From: Sulfitobacter mediterraneus
GTDB taxonomy: Bacteria; Pseudomonadota; Alphaproteobacteria; Rhodobacterales; Rhodobacteraceae
Assembly (NCBI RefSeq): GCF_003054325.1
Contig: NZ_QBKU01000005.1
Coordinates: 124,001 to 188,000, forward strand
DNA: 64,000 nucleotides
Direction: 5' to 3'
The notes under the pieces are model-generated. The model had not been told where the DNA came from. It did no database searches and saw only the letters and a program-made list of their open reading frames with translations. The translations under genes and the position numbers were made by a program. Shown here piece after piece: positions 54,455 to 63,434 of the stretch; position 1 is the first letter of the stretch; each line of letters starts with the position of its first letter.

Positions 54455-55696
54455 ATGCAGCACAAAACCCCATTGTTTACGCCGGTCCTGATTGTGGGCT
54501 GTGTGATCATCATGGTCAGCTTTGCCGTGCGGGCGTCCTTTGGGGTGTTCCAGATCCCGATTGCCGAGGAATTTGGTTGGCTCAGGGCAGAATTTTCGCT
54601 GGCGATTGCGATCCAGAATCTGGCTTGGGGCGTTGGCCAGCCGATCTTTGGCGCATTGGCGGAAAAAATCGGTGATCGGCGGGCCATCATTATCGGCGCG
54701 ATTGTCTATGCGGCTGGTCTTTTGTTGTCGGCCAATTCTGTTACCCCGCTCGAACATCAAGCCTACGCCTGGCTGGTGGGTTTCGGGATCGCGGGCACCG
54801 GCTTTGGCGTGATCCTTGCCGTGGTTGGCCGCGCTTCGTCGGATGAAAACCGGTCGATGTCGCTTGCCATTGTCACCGCAGCGGGCAGCGGCGGCCAGAT
54901 TTTCGGGGCGCCGATTGCCGAATGGATGCTGGGTTTCATGAGCTGGCAGGGCGTGTTTGTTGTGTTTGCAGGCGCAGTTATGGCAATGATCCTAACCTTG
55001 CCCATGATGCGGGCACCTGCGCTGGCGACCAAGGCAGAGCTGGAAGAAAGCCTTGGCCAGATCCTGATGAAGGCGGCGCGGGATCCGTCTTATACGATGA
55101 TCTTTCTCGGCTTCTTTTCCTGCGGCTATCAGCTTGGCTTTATCACGGCGCATTTTCCGGCCTTTGTGACCGAACTATGTGGCCCGATCCTTGCGGGCGG
55201 GGTGCTGCATAGTGTCGGGATCACCACAACTTCGGCGCTGGGGGCGGTGGCCATTTCCTTGATCGGGCTGGCCAATATCGCCGGGACGTTGACTGCGGGT
55301 TGGGCGGGCAAGCGGTATTCCAAGAAATACCTTCTGGCCGGGGTTTATGTGGGCCGAACCATTATCGCTGCACTGTTCATCATGTTCCCGATCACGCCGA
55401 TTTCGGTCATTCTGTTTTCTGTTGGGATGGGGTCATTGTGGCTGGCCACGGTGCCGCTTACCTCGGGGTTGGTCGCGCATATCTACGGGCTGCGCTACAT
55501 GGGGACGCTGTATGGCATCGTCTTCTTCAGCCACCAATTGGGCAGTTTCCTAGGCGTTTGGTTGGGCGGACGGATGTATGATGCCTTTGGCAGCTACACC
55601 GCTGTTTGGTGGATCGGCGTTGGCGTTGGCGCGTTCAGCGCGATTGTGCATCTGCCGATCCGTGAGCGCCGTCTCGAAGGGCTGGTGACAGCCTAA
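54455..55696 (+). CDS. MFS transporter
   Basis: 413 residues from the ATG at 54455 (GGAG upstream). Twelve hydrophobic segments. FGVFQIPIAEEFGWLRAEFSLAIAIQN and GALAEKIGDRRAIIIGAIVYAAG, the latter holding the loop 2-3 motif, suggest the oxalate-formate/monocarboxylate-type MFS group. Likely substrate is a small organic acid, but this is not fixed by sequence. It converges on the cyclodeaminase gene with a 4-bp overlap of stop codons. Confidence 0.88.
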   Translation: MQHKTPLFTPVLIVGCVIIMVSFAVRASFGVFQIPIAEEFGWLRAEFSLAIAIQNLAWGVGQPIFGALAEKIGDRRAIIIGAIVYAAGLLLSANSVTPLEHQAYAWLVGFGIAGTGFGVILAVVGRASSDENRSMSLAIVTAAGSGGQIFGAPIAEWMLGFMSWQGVFVVFAGAVMAMILTLPMMRAPALATKAELEESLGQILMKAARDPSYTMIFLGFFSCGYQLGFITAHFPAFVTELCGPILAGGVLHSVGITTTSALGAVAISLIGLANIAGTLTAGWAGKRYSKKYLLAGVYVGRTIIAALFIMFPITPISVILFSVGMGSLWLATVPLTSGLVAHIYGLRYMGTLYGIVFFSHQLGSFLGVWLGGRMYDAFGSYTAVWWIGVGVGAFSAIVHLPIRERRLEGLVTA

Positions 55697-56610
55697 CGGC
55701 TGCGCCAGCGATCTAGAATGTAGCGGCTTGTCATCAAGTCCAGATGCGCCCCGCCGCCGTTTTTGAACAGGGTGATTTCATCCTCTGATGTGCGTGTGAA
55801 ATTGGCCAAATCATAATAATCTGCCACCAGATGATCCCGAGCGATCACACCGGTTTCAAGCGGTGTATTGATCTCGCCGATATGGCCAATGGTGGTATCA
55901 AAACTGTCCACAAAGACCCGCGAGCGGGTGATCGCGGTATCATCCACCTCGCGCATATCGGGGCGGTAGGCGCCAATCAGATCGACGTGCTGGCCCGGTT
56001 GCAGCCAATCGCCTTTGATCAGGGGATCGGTAGACATCGTTGCACTGGTGATGATGTCCGCAGCCTCCACCGCGGATCGCAGATCCGTGGCAATGCGCAG
56101 GCCGGGCAGTTCTGCGGCCATCTTTTCCGCATTGGCGGCGCTGCGGTTCCAGACGGTAAACTGTGCGTCAGGAAACACCGCACGATAGGCGGCATGCAGG
56201 GCGCGGCCCTGATTGCCAGCGCCCACGATCAGGATATTTTCGCTGTCTGGCCGGGCCAATCGCCGCGCAGCAAGCAGGCTATCACCGGCGGTTTTCCATT
56301 TGGTCACGAGGTGAAAATCAACAATCGCCTCAAGCATACCATCCGCATCGGCATACAGGTTCAGCCCGCCATTGATCATCGGGGTGCCCTTGGCCGGATT
56401 GCCCGGAAACACCGTGGCGGATTTGACCGCAATCCCCAGACCGTCAATCCATGCTGCCCGGCTCAGCAAGGTGTCATCGCCGCGATAGAGAAAGGTATCA
56501 CCAATCTCGGCCTTGGGCAGGGCATGGCCAGCGGCCAAAGCGTCCGTCAGGCCGATCCAGTCCAGCACTGCCTCGCCCGCGTCAAAAGGGATAAAGGGAA
56601 TGTCGGTCAT
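55693..56610 (-). CDS. Ornithine cyclodeaminase family protein
   Basis: 305 residues. The Rossmann motif LIVGAGNQGRALHAAY at about 128-143 binds NAD(P), with a preceding substrate block (KSATVFPGNPAKGTPMINGGLNLYADADG). The later VDLIGAYRPDMREVDDTAITRSRVFVD is typical of the mu-crystallin/ornithine cyclodeaminase family, which also contains alanine and ketimine reductases. The classic ornithine-specific residues cannot be verified here. Its start overlaps the HAD gene stop by 4 bp. Confidence 0.87.
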   Translation of the reverse strand: MTDIPFIPFDAGEAVLDWIGLTDALAAGHALPKAEIGDTFLYRGDDTLLSRAAWIDGLGIAVKSATVFPGNPAKGTPMINGGLNLYADADGMLEAIVDFHLVTKWKTAGDSLLAARRLARPDSENILIVGAGNQGRALHAAYRAVFPDAQFTVWNRSAANAEKMAAELPGLRIATDLRSAVEAADIITSATMSTDPLIKGDWLQPGQHVDLIGAYRPDMREVDDTAITRSRVFVDSFDTTIGHIGEINTPLETGVIARDHLVADYYDLANFTRTSEDEITLFKNGGGAHLDLMTSRYILDRWRSR

Positions 56611-57227
56611 ATTGCGTCCTCTTCGGTCAACAGCCCGGCAAGGACCAGCCGATTGGCCCAGCCTTCCGGGCCTGTGAAATGGTGTGTTTGCCAGCCACGT
56701 GCGGCGGCGGCGTTGATATTGTCGATCCGATCATCGGTGAACAAAAGGGCAGCTGGATCAACGCCGCTGCGGGTCTCAAGCGCGGCATAAATATCCGCAT
56801 CGGGTTTAATGATCCCCAAATGCCCCGAGATATAATCCCCGTCAAACTGCCGAAGGAACGGGTAGCGTTCTGCCGCCAGATCATAGGTCTGAATGCCAAA
56901 GTTGGTGAGCGAAAACACAGGAACTTGCGCCCGTTGCAAGGCCCGCATCAGGCGCAGTGAATGGTCAATCACGGGGGCGGCGATGTCGATCCAGCGGTCA
57001 TGCCACAGCTGAATTTCGGCCCGCCACTGCGGATAGGTTTCCGCGGTGTCATAGATCACATCACGAAAGGTCTCGCCGCGATCAATGCGGTCGTTCATGC
57101 CGTGCAAATCGACCTCGGCAAACATCGCGCGGCGGCGTGCCTCGCCAATCTGCGCGTCAAAGAACCGCTCTGGCAACCATTCGATCAAAACATTGCCGAT
57201 GTCGAAAACCACCGCTTTGGGTGTCAT
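56607..57227 (-). CDS. HAD family hydrolase (YihX-like)
   Basis: 206 residues from the ATG at 57227 (GAGG upstream). Motif I is VVFDIGNVLIEW, where the usual second Asp of DxD is Gly, as in the FDxGNV subgroup that includes glucose-1-phosphatase YihX. Motif II is FSLTNFG, motif III the Lys of GIIKPDADIY, motif IV LLFTDDRIDNI. Probably a phosphatase for a small sugar phosphate or nucleotide; substrate unknown. It is upstream of, and coupled to, the cyclodeaminase gene. Confidence 0.88.
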   Translation of the reverse strand: MTPKAVVFDIGNVLIEWLPERFFDAQIGEARRRAMFAEVDLHGMNDRIDRGETFRDVIYDTAETYPQWRAEIQLWHDRWIDIAAPVIDHSLRLMRALQRAQVPVFSLTNFGIQTYDLAAERYPFLRQFDGDYISGHLGIIKPDADIYAALETRSGVDPAALLFTDDRIDNINAAAARGWQTHHFTGPEGWANRLVLAGLLTEEDAI

Positions 57228-57258
57228 GCGCTTGTCCTCATCATTGCGGTGGAAACGC

Positions 57259-57711
57259 TCATAACCGCGCCGCTGCACGCAGCTCCCGCTCCAATGCGTC
57301 CAGAAATCGGGAACGGTCAGCTTTGGTAAACCCTTTGCCGCCGCCTTGCCTGAACGGGTCAGCGGCCCGCAAGTCTGCCATCAGGTCACGGGTTGCCAGA
57401 ACGTTGCCGATATTGGCTGCGGTCAGCGCCTCGCCATTGTGTTTGAGAACCTTTGCACCCGCCTCTACACATTTGGCGGCAAGGGGGATGTCGCCGGTCA
57501 CAACCACATCGCTGATGCCTGCGCGATCCGCGATCCACATATCCGCAACATCCGGCCCATCAGGTACGATCACGGTTTCAACCAGCGGATTTTGCGAGGG
57601 CCGCAATCCGCCGTTGGACACCACGAACATCCGTACCTTATGGCGGGTCGCAACCCGCTCTGCCTCGGCTTTGACAGGGCAGGCATCAGCGTCAATGTAA
57701 AGCGCGGTCAA
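57259..57711 (-). CDS. YaiI/YqxD family protein (DUF188)
   Basis: 150 residues. [19 protein letters not shown] at the start, [30 protein letters not shown] in the middle and the [28 protein letters not shown] ending are the DUF188 signature. These are PIN-like fold proteins thought to act on RNA or DNA; no defined substrate. It lies 5 bp after the S-formylglutathione hydrolase gene and 31 bp before the HAD gene. Confidence 0.92.
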   Translation of the reverse strand: MTALYIDADACPVKAEAERVATRHKVRMFVVSNGGLRPSQNPLVETVIVPDGPDVADMWIADRAGISDVVVTGDIPLAAKCVEAGAKVLKHNGEALTAANIGNVLATRDLMADLRAADPFRQGGGKGFTKADRSRFLDALERELRAAARL

Positions 57712-57716
57712 TGGTT

Positions 57717-58550
57717 TCAGGCTCCGTAGAGTGCATCTGCGTGAAAGGCGATATGATCTTCCATAAAGGTTGAGACAAAGAAATAGCTGTGGTCATACCC
57801 CGGTTGCATACGGAAGGTGCCCTGCTGCCGCTTGGCAGCGATCGCGGCGGCCAATGCCTCGGGCTTGAGCAGATCAAGAAACTGATCCGATGCGCCTTGG
57901 TCGATCAAAACGGGCCCGTCAAAGCCGTTTTCCTGCATCAGCAAGGTCGCGTCATGTTTGGCCCATGCGGCGTCATCCTCGCCCAGATAGGCGGTCAATT
58001 GTTTGCGGCCCCAGTCGCTGGCGGTTGGGTTGGCAATTGGCGCAAAGGCCGAGACAGACGTATACCGGCCCGGCAGGTTCATCGCCAAAGTCAGCGCCCC
58101 GTGTCCGCCCATCGAATGGCCGGTGATGCCCTGCCGCGTCAGATCAACGGCAAAATTTGCGCCGATCAATGCGGGCAGTTCTTCTGCGATATAATCCCAC
58201 ATCTGAAAATGCGGCTGCCACGGATCTTGGGTCGCGTTGACATAAAAACCGGCCCCCTTGCCCAGATCATAGGCCTCATCATCGGCGACATCGTCACCAC
58301 GTGGCGAGGTATCAGGAAACACCAGCGCGATCCCATGTTCGGCCGCCCAGGATTGCGCGCCTGCCTTGGTCATCGCGTTCTCATGTGTGCAGGTCAGGCC
58401 GGACAGATACCAAAGCACCGGCACGGGGCCATCGCTTGCCTCTGCGGGCAGGAACAGGCCAAAGGTCATCTCGCAACTGCAAGCCGCAGAGGTGTGGGAA
58501 TAAACACCCTGTGTGCCGCCGAAACAGGCATTTTCGGAAATGGTCTTCAT
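57717..58550 (-). CDS. fghA: S-formylglutathione hydrolase
   Basis: 277 residues from the second of two adjacent ATGs (58550), better spaced from AAAAGGA; 58553 is also possible. [35 protein letters not shown] and the nucleophile elbow [14 protein letters not shown] mark esterase D/FghA, with catalytic Asp and His in the C-terminal third ([10 protein letters not shown]). It hydrolyses S-formylglutathione to formate in formaldehyde detoxification. The partner S-(hydroxymethyl)glutathione dehydrogenase is not in the window. Confidence 0.94.
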   Translation of the reverse strand: MKTISENACFGGTQGVYSHTSAACSCEMTFGLFLPAEASDGPVPVLWYLSGLTCTHENAMTKAGAQSWAAEHGIALVFPDTSPRGDDVADDEAYDLGKGAGFYVNATQDPWQPHFQMWDYIAEELPALIGANFAVDLTRQGITGHSMGGHGALTLAMNLPGRYTSVSAFAPIANPTASDWGRKQLTAYLGEDDAAWAKHDATLLMQENGFDGPVLIDQGASDQFLDLLKPEALAAAIAAKRQQGTFRMQPGYDHSYFFVSTFMEDHIAFHADALYGA

Positions 58551-58615
58551 CATCGGATCCTTTTGTCATGTCCGCCACGCCGGGCCGGACCTTGCAACAG
58601 TCAGTACTGGAAAGA

Positions 58616-59545
58616 TCAGCCCCCTGTCACCCCCGCGATCACAAGGCTGACAGTGACAATGCTGAGGGCTGTGGAGAATAGAATGGCAGTTGAGACACGT
58701 GCCGGGGCCACACCGTAATGTTGGGCTAGGATAAACACATTGCCTGCCACGGGCAGGGCGGAGACCGCAATGATCACCCCTGCTTTGAACGGGTCCACGT
58801 CAAAGATATAAAGCGCGGCAATGCCGACCAATGCCGGATGCAGCACCAGTTTGCAAAAGCTGAGCCAGCCTGCGACTTCGATGCGTTCCGCGGATTTGAA
58901 CGCCAGGGACGCACCAATCGCAAACAAGGCGCCCGGTGTGGCGGCACCGCCCAGAATGCCAAGGAAATCGTTGATCGGCTCAGGGATCGGAAGGGCGAAG
59001 CCGGCACAAATGAACCCAAGCGAGATCGCCACGATCATCGGATTGCGCACCAGACCCAGCGCAATAGACCGGATCATCCGAAGGCTGATCTGGCCGTCAC
59101 GTGCCCCAGTAATCAAGATCACAATAAGGCTGGAAAACACGATCAGATCAACGGCCAGTGCCAGCAACACCGGGCCAATCGCCTCTGCACCCAACAGCAG
59201 CGTCAGCATCGGAACACCCAGAAAACCAGTATTTCCGATGGCGGCGCATTGGGCCTCAATCGCGGTGGTCGGCACGTCCAAACCGCGCAGAAAGCCGACG
59301 ATGGTGGCGACACCGTACACAAATGCCGTGCCCCACAGATAGGCCGCCACCAAACGCCCATCCCAGACCTCGGCCAGCGACAGGTTTGCCGAAAACCGGA
59401 ACAACATGGCCGACAGGGCAAAGTAGAACACAAATTTGGTCAGATAGGCCGTCGCCTCTTCACTGAAAAAGCGGGTGCGCCCGGCCCAGTACCCCAGACC
59501 GATCAGCAAAAAGAACGGCAAAGTCTTGAAAAAGATCGCCAGCAT
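58616..59545 (-). CDS. AEC family transporter (second copy)
   Basis: 309 residues, about ten hydrophobic segments. FFKTLPFFLLIGLGYWAGRTRFFSEEATAYLTKFVFYFALSAMLF is the AEC N-terminal pattern, and AVSALPVAGNVFILAQHYGVAPARVSTAI the C-terminal one. It is clearly diverged from the gene at 22052, so not a recent duplicate. Substrate unknown, probably a small carboxylate. It lies 62 bp upstream of fghA on the same strand. Confidence 0.9.
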   Translation of the reverse strand: MLAIFFKTLPFFLLIGLGYWAGRTRFFSEEATAYLTKFVFYFALSAMLFRFSANLSLAEVWDGRLVAAYLWGTAFVYGVATIVGFLRGLDVPTTAIEAQCAAIGNTGFLGVPMLTLLLGAEAIGPVLLALAVDLIVFSSLIVILITGARDGQISLRMIRSIALGLVRNPMIVAISLGFICAGFALPIPEPINDFLGILGGAATPGALFAIGASLAFKSAERIEVAGWLSFCKLVLHPALVGIAALYIFDVDPFKAGVIIAVSALPVAGNVFILAQHYGVAPARVSTAILFSTALSIVTVSLVIAGVTGG

Positions 59546-59596
59546 AGCCTTGGGTAACCAGCCAGAGGGGCGGGCGCAAGGTGCCTCGGCGGCCCG

Positions 59597-60571
59597 TCAG
59601 CCTGATCCGATCAGAACACCCGCCGCAAAGACCAACGCACCGCCCAGCACCACCTGCATAGCCGCGCGAAAGAATGGCGTGTCCATATATTTGTTCTGAA
59701 TCCACGCAATCGCCCAAAGTTCAATAAAGACAACGACAAATGCGGTGATCGTCGCGGTCCAGAAATCCGGGATCAAATAGGGCAGGGCATGGCCCAACCC
59801 GCCAACGGTGGTCATGATCCCAGAGGCAAAGCCGCGCTTCCAAGGCGATCCCCGACCCGACAACTCTCCATCGTCTGAGGCCGCTTCGGTAAAGCCCATG
59901 GAAATCCCGGCCCCGACAGAGGCCGCCAGACCAACCAGAAAGGTTGTCCATGTGTCTTGGGTGGCAAAGGCGGTGGCAAAAATCGGCGCGAGGGTCGAAA
60001 CGGAACCGTCCATCAGTCCCGCCAAGCCCGGCTGAACCCATGTCAGGATAAACTGCCGATGCGCACGATTGTCCTCCTCGGATTGGGCATCGCCGGACAG
60101 ATGGGCCTCTGCCAGCTCAGACGCGGTGGACTGGTGCCCCGCTTCGGCTGCGGCGAGATCGCCCAGAAGCTTGCGCGTTGCCGTGTCGGATGTGCGTGCT
60201 GCTGCCGCCAGATAGAAGTTTTCGGCATCCCGCTCCATCGCGGCGGCTTCTTCGCGGATGCGCTCAAGCCCGAGGTTCTCAACCAGCCAGACCGGGCGGC
60301 GGGCATAATATCCAGAAACATGCTCGCGCCGGATCAGCGGAATGGTTGACCCAAACCGCGCCTCGTGAAGGTCAATCAACCGTTTGCGGTGGGTGTCCTC
60401 TTCGGCGGCCATCCCGTCAAATACGGCCGCGGTGTCAGGAAAATCCTCACGTAGATTTTCCGCATATCCACGGTAAATCCGCGCATCATCTTCCTCGGAA
60501 GAAATGGCAAGGGCCAGAACCTCCTGTTCGGTCAGATCTTTGAAACGTTTGCGGGCAAGCGAGAAGCGCAT
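59597..60571 (-). CDS. mbfA: Membrane-bound ferritin MbfA (iron exporter)
   Basis: 324 residues. An N-terminal rubrerythrin/ferritin-like four-helix domain has the metal-binding Glu/His pattern (LAISSEEDDARIYR, MAAEEDTHRKRLI, MERDAENFYLAAAA, DLAAAEAGHQ). It is followed by a C-terminal VIT1/CCC1-like membrane domain with about five helices (QPGLAGLMDGSVSTLAPIFATAFA, GAGISMGFTEAASDDGEL). MbfA exports iron and protects against iron and peroxide stress in alphaproteobacteria and is an Irr target there. An ICE-type box stands 19 bp upstream of the start, supporting such control here. Confidence 0.93.
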   Translation of the reverse strand: MRFSLARKRFKDLTEQEVLALAISSEEDDARIYRGYAENLREDFPDTAAVFDGMAAEEDTHRKRLIDLHEARFGSTIPLIRREHVSGYYARRPVWLVENLGLERIREEAAAMERDAENFYLAAAARTSDTATRKLLGDLAAAEAGHQSTASELAEAHLSGDAQSEEDNRAHRQFILTWVQPGLAGLMDGSVSTLAPIFATAFATQDTWTTFLVGLAASVGAGISMGFTEAASDDGELSGRGSPWKRGFASGIMTTVGGLGHALPYLIPDFWTATITAFVVVFIELWAIAWIQNKYMDTPFFRAAMQVVLGGALVFAAGVLIGSG

Positions 60572-60589
60572 GGCAATATCCTCTGGCTG

Positions 60590-60606
60590 TTTAGAATGAT
60601 TCTAAT
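60590..60606. promoter_or_regulatory. Irr iron control element (ICE-type box)
   Basis: TTTAGAATGATTCTAAT is one base away from the full inverted repeat TTTAGAA-N3-TTCTAAA known as the Irr ICE motif in alphaproteobacteria. It lies 19 bp before the mbfA start in the 141-bp space shared with the divergent TetR gene. Irr would be expected to repress mbfA when iron is scarce. No irr gene is in the window. Confidence 0.82.
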
Positions 60607-60666
60607 ACTTGCGGGCGGCCAGAACAACCGACTTTGCGTGACGGAAGGGGATTTATTCCTTGGAAC

Positions 60667-60682
60667 TAAACAAAACGGTTTA
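60667..60682. promoter_or_regulatory. Inverted repeat before TetR gene
   Basis: TAAAC-AAAACG-GTTTA lies 31 bp before the TetR start. Short AT-rich inverted repeats in this position are commonly self-operators of TetR regulators. The arms are only five bases, so chance is possible. Confidence 0.42.
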
Positions 60683-60712
60683 TATTCTCATATTCAACAG
60701 TCTGGAGCATTC

Positions 60713-61330
60713 ATGACAGCACTCGCACAACAGATTCGCAAAGGCCGCAAGTTCGATCAGGTTCTTGCCGGTGCCCGCGAGGTGTTTATGGCCGATGGGT
60801 TCGAAGGCGCCAGCGTGGACGAAATTGCCCGTGTTGCCGCCGTGTCCAAGGCCACGCTCTATAGCTATTTCCCTGACAAGCGGCTGCTGTTCCTCGAAGT
60901 GGCCAACGCTGAATGTTGCCGCCAATCAGACGAGGCGATGGATCAAATCGATCTTGAAGCGCCGCCGCGCGAGGTGCTGATGCAAACCGGCTGTCATTTT
61001 GTCAGGTTCATCACCTCGAAATTCGGACAGCAGATCTTTTGCATGTGCGTGGCGGAAAAGGACCGTTTTCCCGAGTTGGGTCAACAGTTCTACAATTCCG
61101 GCCCTGCTGTGATGCGCGCCGAAATGGCCGAGTATTTCGAAATGGCCGAAGCGCGAGGCGAGTTGCGGATCAAGGACAAGCTGCTGGCGGCGGACCAGTT
61201 TGGCGACCTGTGCAAGGCTGACATATGGACCCGTTTGATTTTTGGCGTGGTACAAACAGTCAGCGAAGAAGAAATTCACTATGTCGTGGAAAACGCTGTC
61301 GATACATTTCTGGCGAGGTATGGCGTATGA
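60713..61330 (+). CDS. TetR/AcrR family transcriptional regulator
   Basis: 205 residues from the ATG at 60713 (GGAG upstream). The N-terminal helix-turn-helix is clear: ILAGAREVFMADGFEGASVDEIARVAAVSKATLYSYFPDKRLLF, with near-consensus recognition helix. The C-terminal domain (FGQQIFCMCVAEKDRFPELGQQFYNSGPAVMRAEMAEYF) resembles the AefR-like TetR_C_7 type. Its ligand and targets are not known. It is divergent from mbfA and coupled to a small lipoprotein gene by an ATGA overlap; it probably controls itself through the repeat at 60667. Confidence 0.92.
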   Translation: MTALAQQIRKGRKFDQVLAGAREVFMADGFEGASVDEIARVAAVSKATLYSYFPDKRLLFLEVANAECCRQSDEAMDQIDLEAPPREVLMQTGCHFVRFITSKFGQQIFCMCVAEKDRFPELGQQFYNSGPAVMRAEMAEYFEMAEARGELRIKDKLLAADQFGDLCKADIWTRLIFGVVQTVSEEEIHYVVENAVDTFLARYGV

Positions 61331-61572
61331 GGGGCCCCATCGCATTGACGCTTTTGGTTTTGGCAGGGTGCAGCGGAGAGCCTGCGATAAACGCCTGCGG
61401 TGCGGACCAGTGGCGCAATTTGCTGGGCAAGCCCAAGGCCGCGTTGTCCGTTATCGGGAAAGATCTGCGGATCATTCACCCCGGCGATGCCGTGACGATG
61501 GATTTCAACCCTGCGCGGCTCAATGCTGAGATCGACGCGCAGGGCAAGATTGCAAAACTGGCCTGTTATTGA
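61327..61572 (+). CDS. Peptidase inhibitor I78 family lipoprotein
   Basis: 81 residues from the ATG in the ATGA overlap with the TetR stop. A lipoprotein signal (ALTLLVLAGCSG) is followed by an I78 inhibitor domain: NACGADQWRNLLGKP, then IIHPGDAVTMDFNPARLNAEIDAQGKIAKLACY, with the two Cys that normally form a disulfide. I78 proteins inhibit serine proteases such as elastases. Anchored in the envelope, it would guard against foreign or own proteases. Its end overlaps paaK by 7 bp. Confidence 0.85.
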   Translation: MRGPIALTLLVLAGCSGEPAINACGADQWRNLLGKPKAALSVIGKDLRIIHPGDAVTMDFNPARLNAEIDAQGKIAKLACY

Positions 61573-62879
61573 CCCTTGGGGCGGTTGTCGACGATCCGCA
61601 CGGCCTTGCCCTCGGATCGCGGCACGCCGCCCACGTCTGCCACATCCACTTTGATGCTGACACCCACGGTCTGCTTGACCTTGGCGGACAATTGTCTGGC
61701 CGCGGCAGTACGGCTTTCATCGGTCATTGATGCGTCCGCGCACTCGCAGATCACCCGCATTTGGTCCATCCGATCCGGGCGGCTCAGCTCGATCTGGAAA
61801 TGCGGCGCCAATGCTTTGACCTCCATCAGGGCTTCTTCGATTTGCGTCGGGAAAATGTTCACACCGCGCAGGATGATCATATCATCGGTACGCCCGGTGA
61901 CCTTTTCCATCCGCCGCATGGACCGTGCCGTACCGGCCAGCAGGCGGGTCAAATCGCGTGTCCGGTAGCGGATGATCGGAAAGGCCTCTTTGGTCAACGA
62001 GGTGAACACCAGCTCGCCGCGTTCGCCATCTGCTACGGGTTCTCCGGTTTCGGGGTTGATGATCTCGGGATAGAAATGGTCTTCCCAGATGTGCAGCCCG
62101 TCTTTGGATTCCACACATTCCATGGAAACACCCGGCCCCATCACCTCGGACAACCCGTAGATATCTACAGCATGCATATCGAAAGCTTCTTCGATTTCGA
62201 GCCGCATCGCGTTGGTCCACGGCTCAGCGCCGAAGATGCCGACCTCCAATGAGGATTTGCGCGGATCGACGCCCTGCGCGGCAAATTCGTCCAGGATAGA
62301 CAGGGCATAAGAAGGGGTCACCGTGATGCCTTTGGGCTGAAAATCACCGATCAACCGGACCTGCCGAGGGGTCATGCCGCCAGAGACAGGCACAGTTGTC
62401 AGCCCCAGATAGTCAGATCCCAGATGGATGCCCATCCCGCCAGTGAAGAGCCCGTAGCCATAGGCATTGTGCAACATGTCACCGGGGCAAAGGCCCGCCG
62501 CCCGCAGCGACCGCGCCACAACCGACCCCCAGTTGTTGAGGTCGTTCTTGGTATAGCCCACAACCGTTGGCTTGCCCGTTGTGCCGGAGGAGGCATGCAG
62601 CCGCGCAACCTGTTCGCGCGGCACTGCAAAGAGCCCAAACGGATAGTTTTCGCGTAGATCGTTTTTGACCGTAAAGGGAAACTTCGACAGATCGGCCAGT
62701 GAGTGCAGATCATCCGGGTGGACACCCGCCGCATCAAAACTGTTCTTGTAAAACGGCACGTTGTCATAGGCATGGCGCAGCGACCATTTCATCCGCTCAA
62801 GCTGCAACGCCTGTATCTCGTCGCGGCTGGCAATTTCAATTGGGTCCAGTGTGGATTTGGCGGGCGTCAGATCTTTCAT
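61566..62879 (-). CDS. paaK: Phenylacetate-CoA ligase
   Basis: 437 residues. The AMP-binding core is evident in LHASSGTTGKPTVVGYTKNDLNNW, with DIYGLSEVMGPGVSMEC, YRTRDLTRLL and GRTDDMIILRGVNIFPTQIEE in order and a C-terminal Lys region. It activates phenylacetate to phenylacetyl-CoA, the first step of the aerobic hybrid pathway. It overlaps paaI by one base (TGATG). The epoxidase genes paaABCDE are not in the window, so they must lie elsewhere if the pathway is complete. Confidence 0.95.
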   Translation of the reverse strand: MKDLTPAKSTLDPIEIASRDEIQALQLERMKWSLRHAYDNVPFYKNSFDAAGVHPDDLHSLADLSKFPFTVKNDLRENYPFGLFAVPREQVARLHASSGTTGKPTVVGYTKNDLNNWGSVVARSLRAAGLCPGDMLHNAYGYGLFTGGMGIHLGSDYLGLTTVPVSGGMTPRQVRLIGDFQPKGITVTPSYALSILDEFAAQGVDPRKSSLEVGIFGAEPWTNAMRLEIEEAFDMHAVDIYGLSEVMGPGVSMECVESKDGLHIWEDHFYPEIINPETGEPVADGERGELVFTSLTKEAFPIIRYRTRDLTRLLAGTARSMRRMEKVTGRTDDMIILRGVNIFPTQIEEALMEVKALAPHFQIELSRPDRMDQMRVICECADASMTDESRTAAARQLSAKVKQTVGVSIKVDVADVGGVPRSEGKAVRIVDNRPKGQ

Positions 62880-63316
62880 CAGGATGGAACCTCTTGGGGA
62901 AAATGTTGGCCTTTGACGGTGCGGGACAAACCGCGAAACAAGGCGATGGTCCTGCCGTCTTCTCCGGTGACAGTGACATCATAAACGCCGGATCGCCCGG
63001 TTTTTGATACTTCCGTAGCAGCGGCGGTCAGCAATTCACCGTCAGCACCGGGGGTCAGATAGGTGATCTGGTTTTGCTGCGCGACGGTCAGTTGATTGTA
63101 GGTGTTGCAGGCAAAAGCAAAGGCGCTGTCGGCCAGCGCAAAAGTAAAGCCGCCGTGGCAAATGCCATGTCCATTCAGCATATCAGGCCGAACGCGCATG
63201 GTCAGTGTCGCTTGGCCCGGGGCGATTTTAGTGATGCGCATGCCCAGCCCGCTCGAAGCGGGATCTTTGGCATACATGATCTCGGCACATTTTTCGGCAC
63301 AGGTCTGGGGGGTCAT
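62879..63316 (-). CDS. paaI: Hydroxyphenylacetyl-CoA thioesterase
   Basis: 145 residues from the ATG at 63316; longer starts at 63394 or 63424 exceed family length. NGHGICHGGFTFALADSAFAFACNTY is the PaaI hotdog block with its Gly-rich helix start. VRPDMLNGHG and IALFRGLSRTVKG flank it. PaaI hydrolyses hydroxyphenylacetyl-CoA and frees CoA when the pathway stalls. It directly precedes paaK in the same operon. Confidence 0.93.
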   Translation of the reverse strand: MTPQTCAEKCAEIMYAKDPASSGLGMRITKIAPGQATLTMRVRPDMLNGHGICHGGFTFALADSAFAFACNTYNQLTVAQQNQITYLTPGADGELLTAAATEVSKTGRSGVYDVTVTGEDGRTIALFRGLSRTVKGQHFPQEVPS

Positions 63317-63434
63317 TTTGCTTCGCACATATGTTTCATAAATCGGGACATTTGCACAACTTTGTAACGCTTTCAATCCTTTTTGATCGGCCATCGGGCT
63401 TGATTTGTCGCGCCAACAGCGCAACTGTGAGTAT

